From: Vibrio plantisponsor
GTDB taxonomy: Bacteria; Pseudomonadota; Gammaproteobacteria; Enterobacterales; Vibrionaceae
Length of the DNA stretch: 64,000 nt
Direction: 5' to 3'
Assembly (NCBI RefSeq): GCF_013041605.1
Contig: NZ_JABEQC010000004.1
Span: 62,001-126,000, forward strand
Below the pieces are notes generated by a model. That model did not search any database. It saw nothing but the letters and a program-made list of their open reading frames with translations, and was not told the DNA's origin. Position numbers and translations under genes: made by a program. Below, piece after piece: positions 17,707 through 27,138 of the stretch (position 1 is the stretch's first letter; every line of letters starts with the position of its first letter).

Positions 17707-18384
17707 ATGCAGAGTATTCATATCGCCAATCATCACTTTGACTTACGTTCTCCATATGCGAAATGGGTAGGCATTGCGGCTGCTTTATTGGCTTTGGGGG
17801 TTGTTATTTGGTCACCCAGTTGGCGACAAGCCTTAGTTGCAGTTATCGCTATTGGTGTATTGTTGGTCGTTGGCTACTGGCTGATTAGAAAAAGCCAAGT
17901 TGGCTATACCTTTACCGCTACTCATTTTCAGCAGCATCTGTTTCGAGGTGGTTGGGTTTTGCGTTGGAATAACATCAGTAAAATCGGCATTTGTACTTTC
18001 GAGCAAGATGGATGGCATCATCCGTTGCCTTGGATTGGTATCAAGCTAAGACGCTACTCTCCTTATCTTGACAGTATTTGTCCGCGTATCGCCTCTGAAA
18101 TACTGCTCAGCCAGCGTGCTCTGCTCTATCTTGGCGCACGACAAAAAAACCAAGAAACGAAGTTTGAAGATATGGTGTTGGATGCTCAGCAGTACAAAGA
18201 ATCTGCAACTAAAAGTTATTCCGGTTTAATGGCTATGTTGGCAAATAGAATGAAGTATCAGCGCCAATATTACGATTACGACGTTTTTATCTCAGCGAAT
18301 GATTTAGACAGAAGTGCGGAAGAATTTGTAGGGCTAGCTCGGCGCTATCTTGCAGCAGCCGAGCCAGAAAAAGCGGATCAGTAA
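17707..18384 (+). CDS. DUF2982-family membrane protein
   Basis: A roughly 225-residue protein with two N-terminal membrane helices (WVGIAAALLALGVVIW and ALVAVIAIGVLLVVGYWLI) and a cytoplasmic part rich in aromatic residues (GGWVLRWNNISKIGICTF, PLPWIGIKLRRY). It resembles the uncharacterised DUF2982 family of vibrios and relatives; the function is unknown. The start is uncertain: ATG 17707 is chosen, while GTG 17692 would add five residues and neither has a clear ribosome-binding site. Its stop overlaps the convergent ycbL-like gene by 7 bp. Confidence 0.75.
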   Translation: MQSIHIANHHFDLRSPYAKWVGIAAALLALGVVIWSPSWRQALVAVIAIGVLLVVGYWLIRKSQVGYTFTATHFQQHLFRGGWVLRWNNISKIGICTFEQDGWHHPLPWIGIKLRRYSPYLDSICPRIASEILLSQRALLYLGARQKNQETKFEDMVLDAQQYKESATKSYSGLMAMLANRMKYQRQYYDYDVFISANDLDRSAEEFVGLARRYLAAAEPEKADQ

Positions 18385-19034
18385 AGCGGCATTTCATCAG
18401 CCACATAATGATTGTGTAATCGTTCATGACCAAATGTTGATTTCGGACCGTGCCCCGGAATAAAAGTCACATCGTTACCTAATGGCCAAAGCTTGGTTTT
18501 GATGGAATTCAACAAATCACCGTGATTACCCTGAGGGAAATCAGTACGACCGATACTGCCATGGAAAAGTACATCACCAACAAAAGCCAGTCGCGCTTCT
18601 TCACTGAATAAAACCACATGCCCCGGAGTATGACCCGGTGTGTGAATCACTTGAAGAGTCTGTTTACCGAAGGTCACTGTGTCACCTTCATCTAACCATC
18701 TGTTTGGCTCAAATGCTTCTGTAAGTGGGAAGCCGAACATTTGGCTTTGACCTTCTAAACCTTGCAGCCAGAAGTTATCCGCTTTATGTGGACCAACAAT
18801 ATCGACATTGCCAAGCTGTTCGGCTAAAGATTCTGTACCACCAACATGATCTAAGTGACCATGAGTAAGCACGATATGAACCACTTTCACTCCTAGCTCA
18901 TCAATCATAGCTTTCAATTGTTTGACGTCACCACCCGGGTCGACAACAACGCCTTCCATGGTTTCATCACACCAAACGATTGAACAGTTCTGAGCGAAGT
19001 GAGTTACAGGGATAATTTGATACTGTAAAGACAT
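18378..19034 (-). CDS. ycbL: MBL-fold hydrolase, YcbL type (glyoxalase II-like)
   Basis: A 218-residue cytoplasmic metallo-beta-lactamase-fold hydrolase. The metal-binding motif is THGHLDH (H58, H60, D62, H63), with further ligands in HTPGHTPGH, FVGDVLF and PGHGP. YcbL proteins are related to glyoxalase II but shorter, and some show thioesterase activity; the physiological substrate is not settled. In E. coli ycbL also follows ldtD (ycbB) and mepK (ycbK), the same order as here. Here it lies about 65 bp after the mepK-like gene's stop. Confidence 0.9.
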   Translation of the reverse strand: MSLQYQIIPVTHFAQNCSIVWCDETMEGVVVDPGGDVKQLKAMIDELGVKVVHIVLTHGHLDHVGGTESLAEQLGNVDIVGPHKADNFWLQGLEGQSQMFGFPLTEAFEPNRWLDEGDTVTFGKQTLQVIHTPGHTPGHVVLFSEEARLAFVGDVLFHGSIGRTDFPQGNHGDLLNSIKTKLWPLGNDVTFIPGHGPKSTFGHERLHNHYVADEMPLY

Positions 19035-19099
19035 AAAACAAACCTTGTTCGATATTCGAAATTGTTCGAACTATGCCACTAGAGCCCTAGTTTGACAAG

Positions 19100-19648
19100 C
19101 TACGAGCCTTGCCAGTTGCGGACTGGACCTGTGTCTATGTGTACAAAGCCACTGCGAGGATAATACCCAACGCCACCTGCTTTTAGGCTTAATGCAGCTT
19201 CATGGACTTGTTTCAATGAAACGCCATCCAAACGGAAATCGAAGGCTTTCCCCATCATATGGAAGCTCTTCTGCGCAACACCATTTGAGTTTTGACGAAG
19301 CATTTCATTGGTGGCCGGTGAGCGGTAACCAGAAATGATCTGCACCTCTGCTTCACAGCCGATTAAGGTTTGAATACGGGTTAACTGGTCAAAGAGTCCT
19401 TTGTCCATAGGATGAACTTCGTTGCGACGAAAATCGCGACAAATATGGTTGAGCCTTTTAAGCTCTGAACGCACATAACGATGACCATTGAAATAGCAAC
19501 TTTCTAGCGTTTCGCCCGTGTGTAGGTTATTCAGTGCCAAAACACGTGGTTCATCTGGAAGAGAGGCTTGAACAAGGCTTGGCGCACAAGCCGCAACCAC
19601 TAAACCACTTCCAGCAAATTTCAAAAAATCACGTCGAGATACAATCAA
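19100..19648 (-). CDS. mepK: YcbK/MepK-type murein endopeptidase (M15-like)
   Basis: A 182-residue exported protein of the DUF882/peptidase M15 group. The N-terminus SRRDFLKFAGSGLVVAACAP is a twin-arginine signal, so export through Tat is expected. Zinc ligands are visible in SFHMMGKAFDF (H and D) and GFVHIDTG (H). E. coli MepK cleaves 3-3 and 4-3 peptidoglycan crosslinks, the former made by L,D-transpeptidases. The gene lies directly downstream of such a transpeptidase gene, which supports the assignment. Confidence 0.9.
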   Translation of the reverse strand: MIVSRRDFLKFAGSGLVVAACAPSLVQASLPDEPRVLALNNLHTGETLESCYFNGHRYVRSELKRLNHICRDFRRNEVHPMDKGLFDQLTRIQTLIGCEAEVQIISGYRSPATNEMLRQNSNGVAQKSFHMMGKAFDFRLDGVSLKQVHEAALSLKAGGVGYYPRSGFVHIDTGPVRNWQGS

Positions 19649-19861
19649 ACCAACACCTTTACTACTGATTAAATTTCAAACAGAGGGCAAAACTTAACGG
19701 ACTCGCCAGTGAAGGTCAAATGCATATTTTGTGCACAAAATCGCCTAAAACGGCGATTTGTAGCATTAGTGATTGAACATAAAGAAAAACTTTATTATGT
19801 AAATTTTGAGTAAAGTTTGAAGTGAATGGCATAGGCCAGCTTAATTGCCAGCCTTTGCCTC

Positions 19862-21415
19862 TCATCCACGAGCTTGAGCATCGAAGCGGTAAACATCGTC
19901 CCTGTATTGAAGAGTTCCACCTTCATACCAAACGGTTTGGTAAATGATATGTACTGGGATTCGCTTCTTCAGCGCAATCGACTTATTACTGGGGTTCTGT
20001 TCATCTTTCAATTTGGATTCATCAATTCCCTGAGTTTCAAAAATCTTCGCAGCAAAAATAGACGCATCCTGTACACGAATACATCCTGAGCTGAATGCCC
20101 TTGATGGGCTGCTGAACAGATGCTTGCTTGGCGTGTCATGCAAATAAATGGCGCGAGCATTTGGTGTATTAAACTTGTACAACCCTAATGCATTTTGACG
20201 CCCAGATTGCTGGCGCATTCGGTATGGGAATGTGTCTGGGTCTACGCTTGTCCAATCGATCGCTTTTGGATCTAAAGTTTTGTCTGAGGTCCAGCTCTTA
20301 ATGATTTCAATATGGTGCCGATTGAAATAGTTTGCATCTCTCTTCGCCAGTGGAAGGATGTCTTCCACCATGATTTTTCTCGGAACATTCCAAGTGGGAT
20401 TTAAAATCACGGAATCGAGCTTAATAGACATCAAAGGCGTCGGACGTTTAACACTACCCACGACCACTTTCGATGAAAATACGGGTTTACCTGAATACCA
20501 GTACTTCATATCAAACCCAGGAATGTTCACCACGATCACAGTGTCTTCTTCCTGTGACCATAAGCGGCTGCGTTCGGCATTCAAAGCCAGAAGAGCCAAA
20601 CGGGACTTAACAGAAAGGTTGAGCCATTTTAATGTGTCTGGACCGATGATTCCGTCTGATTTAAGACCGTGCATTCGTTGAAATCGCTTAACCACTTTCA
20701 CCAGACTGTTGTCATACCATGTGACATTGTCATTCACCTGACTCATGTCTATGTTCACCAGCGATAAGCGATGTATTAGCAGATCTCTATCATCAAGCCT
20801 GTCACCTGGCTTTATCAGGCCTTTTTGGTTGTAACGGGGAATAGTCTCAGATTCTTTCTCAAGCAGGGTTTTGTATGCGGTCATCAAAGGTTGGTATGAC
20901 GCATCGTTAGGTGTATAGGACTGAACCAACTCACCAATACCGTTCGTTGCCACTGCAACTTCTAAAGAAACAAAGGCATTTTCACTAGGCAAGGGTAAGT
21001 TGTATGAAAGCTTCTTTCCCTCAAAGAACCATTGTTGTCCGAGCTTTGCGGCTTGTTCGGCATAGCTTAGATACATGATGAGAGTATCTGTGGCTAACAG
21101 GTCGTATTCAAACCAAGTATTTTGCTCGCGGTATTGTTGCAAGTAGCTTAAGCGCCGATCAAAAAGCGGACTGATGCCTGCACGATGGATAACTTCAAGC
21201 TGCTGCTCGAACTTTTGAATGGTAGCTAAATCGATCCAAATAAGTTGAGCGTTATTTTGCTGATAAATACGCTCAACTCTCTGCGGATACGCCAACAGTG
21301 AAAAAACCGGTGAATCAGGTTCAATCCAACCTAATTCAGAAAGCCGTTTTTCTGCTGCTGAAATCGATACACTGAACAAAATTAGCAACACTGCAAAAAA
21401 ACGATTTTTCTTCAT
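19862..21415 (-). CDS. ldtD: L,D-transpeptidase, YcbB/LdtD type
   Basis: A 517-residue periplasmic enzyme that forms 3-3 crosslinks in peptidoglycan. A signal peptide (about 1-21) is followed by a scaffold domain, a peptidoglycan-binding motif (VKRFQRMHGLKSDGIIGPDT, about 242-262) and the YkuD catalytic domain. The active site is in YLHDTPSKHLF followed by SSGCIRV, with the nucleophile C445. Length and layout match LdtD rather than the shorter ErfK/YbiS enzymes. The next genes are mepK-like and ycbL-like, the same order as in E. coli. A hairpin (AAATCGCC 19738-19745, GGCGATTT 19752-19759) lies after the stop and may terminate part of the transcripts. Confidence 0.93.
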   Translation of the reverse strand: MKKNRFFAVLLILFSVSISAAEKRLSELGWIEPDSPVFSLLAYPQRVERIYQQNNAQLIWIDLATIQKFEQQLEVIHRAGISPLFDRRLSYLQQYREQNTWFEYDLLATDTLIMYLSYAEQAAKLGQQWFFEGKKLSYNLPLPSENAFVSLEVAVATNGIGELVQSYTPNDASYQPLMTAYKTLLEKESETIPRYNQKGLIKPGDRLDDRDLLIHRLSLVNIDMSQVNDNVTWYDNSLVKVVKRFQRMHGLKSDGIIGPDTLKWLNLSVKSRLALLALNAERSRLWSQEEDTVIVVNIPGFDMKYWYSGKPVFSSKVVVGSVKRPTPLMSIKLDSVILNPTWNVPRKIMVEDILPLAKRDANYFNRHHIEIIKSWTSDKTLDPKAIDWTSVDPDTFPYRMRQQSGRQNALGLYKFNTPNARAIYLHDTPSKHLFSSPSRAFSSGCIRVQDASIFAAKIFETQGIDESKLKDEQNPSNKSIALKKRIPVHIIYQTVWYEGGTLQYRDDVYRFDAQARG

Positions 21416-21484
21416 ATAACGACGCCTAACTCAACAACCTATAGATTGAGTATGGCAAAGAATTAGTCAATTGTTATAACAAAA

Positions 21485-22573
21485 TTAAACAATTGCTGAC
21501 CAGTGATTATCCCATTGCACATTTGATACAGTCGTTTGCGCGCTAAGAGGATATTGGTTACTCACTACCATCCCAGCACCGGAGCTTACCTGAAACTGGT
21601 CACCATGCACAACAACACCTGAAGCGTCTGGTAAAGGTGCCAGTTCGACTAAGCGACGAGTTTCCTTCGACCAAATACCATAGCAGTTGCCGACAGGAGA
21701 CGTAGCCAGTATCCACTTATCGGTAGCCGCTATGCTTGCTATATAGTGATTAAAGCGAGCCCACTCTTCAGGTTCGGCAAGCAAAGGTTGCATTTCTCCA
21801 CCACGGGTATGCATGGCAATCAAAGAAGGTGTATCTTCCGGTTGCCCGCGATATTGCTGCCCACACAGTACGGTTTCACTTCCGTCGTGAGCAAGGTGAC
21901 GAATACTTAAATGGTGATCCGGTAATGAAACCTGCTCTAGTACTTTGCCATTCATAGACAAATAGGTAAGACTCGGTTGCATTGTCTCTATATTTAGAGG
22001 CTCACGGCCGTTGGTATGAACGCCACCGACACCAATCGCTAAAGTGTTGTCCGGCATGATAATCACTTCATGTGGACCGATACCAAAGCCTGTCAGTTCA
22101 TCGGTTTTCTGGTATCCATTTTGAACGTCATAAACACCGATGATACCTCTGCTAGTTCCTCTTTCACCTTCAGTAGCAAACAACCATGAGCCATCATTGG
22201 AATAGACGCCATGACCGTAATAGTGTCGCTGATAGCCGGAGGAATTGAGCGCTATCATCTCGCCATTCTGATAGTCAAAAGCCATCATGAACTCACCCGG
22301 ACGACGGCCAAAAGCAACAGCTTGACTAATATGTGGATGAATAGCGACCCCATGCCCTCTCGCAGGTAAAGGCAACTGACGAATCGCTTGTCCCTGTTTA
22401 TCGGCTACTACAGCGCTAAACTGGTTTCGGCTTGTCACTGCACAACCAATGAGTGCAGGTTGATTTTTAATCCCATTGCTTGCACAACCAAACGGAAGTA
22501 TTGGAGTGCAAACACCGAAGAGAGCCGCCTTTAATAGCGAGCGCCGTGTATTATCAGTCACCATCGGTTGCAT
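21485..22573 (-). CDS. DUF1513 Tat-exported beta-propeller protein
   Basis: A 362-residue protein with an N-terminal twin-arginine motif (NTRRSLLKAALFG) and a possible lipobox ending in Cys (PILPFGC). The rest is repetitive beta structure, consistent with the DUF1513 propeller family. Members cluster with imelysin and di-heme genes; the molecular function is unknown. The ATG at 22573 has AGGA 4 nt upstream. It overlaps the end of the preceding imelysin gene by 20 bp, so translation is probably coupled. It is the last gene of the Fur-box cluster. Confidence 0.82.
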   Translation of the reverse strand: MQPMVTDNTRRSLLKAALFGVCTPILPFGCASNGIKNQPALIGCAVTSRNQFSAVVADKQGQAIRQLPLPARGHGVAIHPHISQAVAFGRRPGEFMMAFDYQNGEMIALNSSGYQRHYYGHGVYSNDGSWLFATEGERGTSRGIIGVYDVQNGYQKTDELTGFGIGPHEVIIMPDNTLAIGVGGVHTNGREPLNIETMQPSLTYLSMNGKVLEQVSLPDHHLSIRHLAHDGSETVLCGQQYRGQPEDTPSLIAMHTRGGEMQPLLAEPEEWARFNHYIASIAATDKWILATSPVGNCYGIWSKETRRLVELAPLPDASGVVVHGDQFQVSSGAGMVVSNQYPLSAQTTVSNVQWDNHWSAIV

Positions 22574-23585
22574 TGAATCCTATCACTACGTCTAGTTCCA
22601 CAGAGACTTCGTCATGTAACAAGTACTTAAGTTGTTCCATTTTGTTGTACTGAGAAAGCACAGTTCGGTATCCCTCTTTTGTTTGTAGCAGGTCGAACAA
22701 ACTTCCCTCTTCTGGCCATGTTGCCAAAAGGTTTGCATATTGAGTTTTCACTCGTTCCGCCAAATCGACCAGTCCGCGATCTCTCAGCATTTTGTCCAAA
22801 CCATTTCCATCAGATAAATACAGCGATTGCATCGCTTCAATGTTGGCTTTTAAGTTGAACATAGACGTTTTAGAGCGCCATGACTCAGAGAAATATGGGC
22901 GAGGTTTACCAATATTCGCTAAAGGACGGCTTAACTTAGACATGGAAAACTCTAACTGATTAGATAGAAGCGCTATGTACTCCGAAGTCCAAGTTTTCTC
23001 ATCCAGTTTTGTCCAAGGGTTTGTGCGCCACGCTTTTTCAATCGTATCGGCTCTGTTTGCCAGATTTTCACTGATTGCCGTAGCTGACATGCATGCCTGA
23101 GCCTTTGAAGTGGTCAACGGTGATTTTGAATCGTAGAGCATCCATTCAATAGAACCAAGCCCTTGTACCGTCACACTGTTTTCTGCGATTTCAGAAGCAG
23201 TCCAAACTTTATCCTGCTTTGTTAGCGCGCCCATTTTCAGACCTGTAGTGTTTTTCTTATCTGGCCAAAATTGCACATTCCAACTTTGAGCAAGAGCGTC
23301 AGCAGGACCTCGTTCCTGACCTTGTAATGCCATCCACGCAAGCATAGTGCTATGCCATTGCTGTTTGATCTCTGAAATATCTACGAAATCTGCCTGACAG
23401 AATTCAGAAAACGTTTCGGCTAAAGAATGGGCTTGCATAGAAAAATGATTTGCGGCTTGATACTCCACCAAATAAGTAGACTGGCTTACGTGTTGAGTTT
23501 GCTGCGCATGCGAAGCTGTTTGGCTTGTTTGACAGGCCGTTAAGCTCAGTACCAATATGCTTGGAAAAAAAAGTTTGAAGGTCAT
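22554..23585 (-). CDS. Imelysin-family lipoprotein (second copy)
   Basis: A 343-residue predicted periplasmic lipoprotein: signal peptide with lipobox LTAC, then an all-helical imelysin domain. Where the first imelysin of this cluster has the family GxHxxE motif, this one reads GLGSIEW: the His is replaced and the Glu kept. This resembles the second imelysin subfamily often found with di-heme proteins. ATG 23585 is preceded by AGGTG; the frame opens earlier at a TTG at 23600. It starts about 24 bp after the di-heme gene. A role in iron acquisition is inferred. Confidence 0.82.
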   Translation of the reverse strand: MTFKLFFPSILVLSLTACQTSQTASHAQQTQHVSQSTYLVEYQAANHFSMQAHSLAETFSEFCQADFVDISEIKQQWHSTMLAWMALQGQERGPADALAQSWNVQFWPDKKNTTGLKMGALTKQDKVWTASEIAENSVTVQGLGSIEWMLYDSKSPLTTSKAQACMSATAISENLANRADTIEKAWRTNPWTKLDEKTWTSEYIALLSNQLEFSMSKLSRPLANIGKPRPYFSESWRSKTSMFNLKANIEAMQSLYLSDGNGLDKMLRDRGLVDLAERVKTQYANLLATWPEEGSLFDLLQTKEGYRTVLSQYNKMEQLKYLLHDEVSVELDVVIGFNATDGD

Positions 23586-23609
23586 ATAAACACCTAACAA
23601 AGAATGACT

Positions 23610-24992
23610 TTATAAAGAATTTAAAAATGCGATTAAGGCTTCACGTTCTTGCTTACTGAACTGAAGTACTTTTTCTTTGGCTGCTTGAGCTTCGCCCCCA
23701 TGCCAAAGCACCGCTTCCATAAGATTTCGTGCTCGTCCATCATGTAGGAAGTATGTATGGTTATTCACTTCCTCTGTATAGCCGATACCCCACAGCGGTG
23801 GCGTTCGCCACTCGTTGCCTGATGCAAGAGCTTCAGGTCGGCCATCACTTAATCCCTCACCCATATCGTGTAATAACAGATCTGTATATGGATGAATAGT
23901 TTGTTCTGAAAGTGCTGGTCTAGCTTCCACTTTTGCGGTTTTAATCTCTGTTTTGTGGCAGCTATTACATCCTGCTTCTGCAAACAGCTTTTTACCGTGT
24001 TGAACTTTGGGGTCATCAATGTTTCGGCGCACAGGTACCGCTAAGTGTTGCGAATAGAACTCAACGAAATCGAGTATATTATCGCTCACTTCAGGTTCAC
24101 CACCGTTAGGCACTTGACTACAAAGTGTTTGGTGCACACTGCAGTTTTCTTTTGGGAATAGACGGCTGGTCAAGCCTAAATCACCATTGAACGCTGCGGC
24201 ATTTTGTTGCATCAACGATGGTTGCCCTGCTTTCCAGCCAAAACGTCCAACGACTTTTTTCTCTTCACGAACATCCCAAACTCGGTTTACACGACCAGAA
24301 ATTCCATCACCATTAGCGTCGTTCTCGTCTTGCCAATAAAGAATCGTCTGTTCTGGAATAGCTTCTAACAAGCCTAAACCAATCATAGGAGGAGCGACAC
24401 GCGCAGAAAATTGAGTCTTCGGATGTAAGGCGCCATAGCCTAGATTTTGAATAGATAGATTCGGTTTACGTAAAAGTATTGGAGTGCCATCTGCAAACTT
24501 AACCACCACTTCGTCGTAAGTAATTTGAATCGAACCTTCAGCTTTTTTCCCTGGTAGGGCAAAGTCTTGCAGTTGGTCACCGTAAATCGGCTCAGGTACT
24601 ACACCCGCTCTGTCATATATGGCTTTTTGTGCCTCTGTTTCTGCTGGAATGCTCAAACGCACAAGCATCGAAACCGCTTGGGTATCATTGACTTCTGGAG
24701 GATGACCACGTCCGTCTTTGATATGACAGTTCTGACAACCATTAGTATTAAAAAGAGGACCAAGGCCATCGCGGGCATCGGTTGATGAAGGTGCTGGAAC
24801 CCAAGGATTACGGAAAAAGCTGTTACCCACGCTAAAGTCCAATCGTCTTGCCATTGGCAAGTTTGATGCGGGCAGAGAATAAGCATTAGGGCCGGCTTTC
24901 GTAGTACTGGTACTGCCACCAGATTTCACGTCTTCAGCCACCGCATGGCAAGAGGCCAAACTCAGTAGTAGTGCTGAAAAATACGACTTCAT
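23610..24992 (-). CDS. Di-heme oxidoreductase-like protein (DUF1111)
   Basis: A 460-residue periplasmic c-type cytochrome. The signal peptide ends near residue 20 (HAVA). Two CxxCH heme motifs are present, CQNCH at 86-90 and CNSCH in the last third, as in the DUF1111 'thiol oxidoreductase' or cytochrome-c-peroxidase-like group. Such proteins co-occur with imelysins in iron-regulated clusters and may reduce or oxidise iron during uptake; that is a hypothesis. It requires the cytochrome c maturation system. It starts 134 bp after the upstream imelysin gene, a gap that holds a hairpin (ACCCAATC 25024-25031, GATTGGGT 25059-25066). Confidence 0.88.
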   Translation of the reverse strand: MKSYFSALLLSLASCHAVAEDVKSGGSTSTTKAGPNAYSLPASNLPMARRLDFSVGNSFFRNPWVPAPSSTDARDGLGPLFNTNGCQNCHIKDGRGHPPEVNDTQAVSMLVRLSIPAETEAQKAIYDRAGVVPEPIYGDQLQDFALPGKKAEGSIQITYDEVVVKFADGTPILLRKPNLSIQNLGYGALHPKTQFSARVAPPMIGLGLLEAIPEQTILYWQDENDANGDGISGRVNRVWDVREEKKVVGRFGWKAGQPSLMQQNAAAFNGDLGLTSRLFPKENCSVHQTLCSQVPNGGEPEVSDNILDFVEFYSQHLAVPVRRNIDDPKVQHGKKLFAEAGCNSCHKTEIKTAKVEARPALSEQTIHPYTDLLLHDMGEGLSDGRPEALASGNEWRTPPLWGIGYTEEVNNHTYFLHDGRARNLMEAVLWHGGEAQAAKEKVLQFSKQEREALIAFLNSL

Positions 24993-25126
24993 TACGTCTT
25001 TCTCATTGTTTAAAAAGCAAGAAACCCAATCCGTCGCACCTCATGTTAAAGGTCTAAAGATTGGGTATAAATGAGCTCTCTTATGTGGAGTTAATCTAGC
25101 TAAGAAAGCTCAGTCTGCCATCGAGA

Positions 25127-26386
25127 TTAAAATTCGTGGTCAGCATTATCTGGATTAAGGTTGTCGATACCGATAATACCTGCTGCACGCTCAATAGAAG
25201 CCGTTTGAGCCACTAAACCAGCGATAGCTTTGTTGACTAATGCGTTGCCCTCAGCGTTGTCTGCAGCAATCAACTGGTCAAAGTGTTGATTGTTTTGTTC
25301 TGCTGATTTCACTAACTCACCAACTTCTGCACGAGAAGCTTCAAATTGAGCGAGAATGTCTTTCGCAGCCGCTGAATCTTTGTCTGCAACTAAATCATTG
25401 ATGCTTGGACCAGAAATTTTTGAGCCGTCTACACGTGAATATGAGCCCGTATAGACGTTGTAAATGCCTTGCTCATTGAAGTAATGAGAGTTGTGCGTGT
25501 TGTCTGAGAAACAATCGTGCTCATCTTCGGTTGAATTCGCTTCAAGCGCCACTTTCATACGCTCACCCGCCAATTCACCTAGAGATAGCGACCCCATACC
25601 AAACAACATTTTGCGAATGCCGTTTGTTGCTGATTCTGAAAGTAGTTCTTGACGGTAATTGCCTTGTTCCGATGCTGACCACTGTTTTTCCATCCATTCA
25701 AGATCTTGAACTAAAAGCTGAACAGCCGCTTTTAGGTATTGAGCACGACGGTCACAGTTGCCGTTAGTACACTCTGCACCTTGAACGTAATCTGTATAAG
25801 GGCGAGCGCCAGCGCCAGGGTTAGTACCGTTTAGATCTTGGCCCCATAGCAAAAATTCTATCGCATGGTACCCAGATGCAACGTTAGCTTCCGAACCACC
25901 AACTTCGTTCAGACTAGCGATTAAATCAGGAGTAATAGTAGATGCATCAATTGTCGTTGCACCGATCGTGATCGCTTTATTACCGATAATATTTGCACTT
26001 GCGCCTTCATTACCAAGTTCATATTGATAATCTGTCGCAACGTAATCGATCAGACCTTCATCCAAAGGCCAAGCGTTTAGCTGCCCTTCCCAGTCATCAA
26101 CAACGGCGTTACCAAAACGGAAAACTTCAGACTGTTGGTACGGTACACGCGCTGCTAACCACGCTTTTTTAACGTCTTGTAATTTTGCTTCTGACGGTGC
26201 CGATAGAAAAGTATCTAACGACTTTTCAAGACCTTTAGCTGTAGATAATGAATCAGCAAACACTGCGTGAGCAATATCTGCATAGTTTTCTACAACTTGT
26301 TGTTGAGTAACTGCGGCCATGCTTGCAGCACTGGCTAAAGCTAAAGAAGCGGCGATAGATTGGACTAAAAACGATTTCACTTTCAT
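25127..26386 (-). CDS. Imelysin-family iron-regulated periplasmic protein (IrpA-like)
   Basis: A 419-residue protein, first of the cluster. The signal peptide MKVKSFLVQSIAASLALASA ends at SMAA. The imelysin domain contains GYHAIEFLLWGQD, the GxHxxE motif thought to bind metal. The start at 26386 has AAGGATG upstream; the frame is open further upstream but without a usable site. A near-consensus Fur box lies 36-50 bp upstream, so expression under iron limitation is likely. Its partners are a di-heme protein, a second imelysin and a DUF1513 protein. Confidence 0.88.
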   Translation of the reverse strand: MKVKSFLVQSIAASLALASAASMAAVTQQQVVENYADIAHAVFADSLSTAKGLEKSLDTFLSAPSEAKLQDVKKAWLAARVPYQQSEVFRFGNAVVDDWEGQLNAWPLDEGLIDYVATDYQYELGNEGASANIIGNKAITIGATTIDASTITPDLIASLNEVGGSEANVASGYHAIEFLLWGQDLNGTNPGAGARPYTDYVQGAECTNGNCDRRAQYLKAAVQLLVQDLEWMEKQWSASEQGNYRQELLSESATNGIRKMLFGMGSLSLGELAGERMKVALEANSTEDEHDCFSDNTHNSHYFNEQGIYNVYTGSYSRVDGSKISGPSINDLVADKDSAAAKDILAQFEASRAEVGELVKSAEQNNQHFDQLIAADNAEGNALVNKAIAGLVAQTASIERAAGIIGIDNLNPDNADHEF

Positions 26387-26421
26387 TGAAGCATCCTTGT
26401 TGAGCAACTTTATATTGTTAG

Positions 26422-26436
26422 TGCTAATTATTCTCA
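26422..26436 (-). promoter_or_regulatory. Fur box
   Basis: On the minus strand TGAGAATAATTAGCA matches the 7-1-7 Fur consensus TGATAAT-N-ATTATCA at 12 of 14 fixed positions. It lies just upstream of the imelysin cluster. Confidence 0.8.
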
Positions 26437-26491
26437 TTTGCACTACTAGTTACGCATCATACAAATTTACAATTTATTTGCAAGCTGTAAC

Positions 26492-26523
26492 AAAAAAAAC
26501 CTCACCGAAGTGAGGTTTTTTTA
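26492..26523 (-). terminator. Terminator of ribA
   Basis: AACCTCAC and GTGAGGTT pair around CGAA with long A and T runs on both flanks. Confidence 0.9.
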
Positions 26524-26541
26524 TGCAAAAGTGATGAGCTA

Positions 26542-27138
26542 TTAAAGTTTTAAGTCGTGCTTACCATGTGAGACTTTGGCTTTCAAATAGTTTTCATTGC
26601 CTGACTTGATGTGAGCTGCCGTATTGACGACTTCAACAATTTCGATGCCGTGCTGTTTCAGTTCGTTGACTTTCTTAGGGTTATTAGTCACTAAGCGAAT
26701 CTTACTGATACCCAAAGCTTTCAACATTTGCGCTGCTTCAGTGAAATCACGTAGGTCATCGCCGAAGCCCAAATGATTGTTGGCTTCATAGGTATTCATA
26801 CCTTGGCTCTGTAAACGATAAGCATCGATCTTGTTATAAAGGCCAATGCCACGGCCCTCTTGACGCAAATAGAGAATGATTCCACCAAATTCGCCCATTT
26901 TTTCGATGGTTTCTTCCAGTTGCTCACCACAATCGCAACGCGACGAATGGAAAACATCACCAGTTAAACACTCAGAGTGCATACGAACCAATGGAATCTC
27001 TTGAGACTTATCAACGGATTTGAAGATAACAGCAACGTGCTCTTTGTCTGTTTCTAACCCTTTGAAAGAGAGGATTTCAGCATCAATGCTACTTTTAGCG
27101 CCGACTTTAAAGTCAACTCTGGCTCTTACTTCCGCCAT
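26542..27138 (-). CDS. ribA: GTP cyclohydrolase II
   Basis: First enzyme of riboflavin synthesis: it converts GTP to 2,5-diamino-6-ribosylamino-pyrimidinone phosphate, formate and pyrophosphate. From ATG 27138 it is 198 residues, the usual length for a stand-alone RibA. The zinc-binding cysteines are in [18 protein letters not shown], and the catalytic region is [14 protein letters not shown]. An in-frame TTG at 27159 would add seven residues (MSKVSTD). No FMN riboswitch is visible upstream. The 264 bp between this start and the terminator at 27403 contains nothing I can identify beyond a probable promoter. Confidence 0.95.
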   Translation of the reverse strand: MAEVRARVDFKVGAKSSIDAEILSFKGLETDKEHVAVIFKSVDKSQEIPLVRMHSECLTGDVFHSSRCDCGEQLEETIEKMGEFGGIILYLRQEGRGIGLYNKIDAYRLQSQGMNTYEANNHLGFGDDLRDFTEAAQMLKALGISKIRLVTNNPKKVNELKQHGIEIVEVVNTAAHIKSGNENYLKAKVSHGKHDLKL

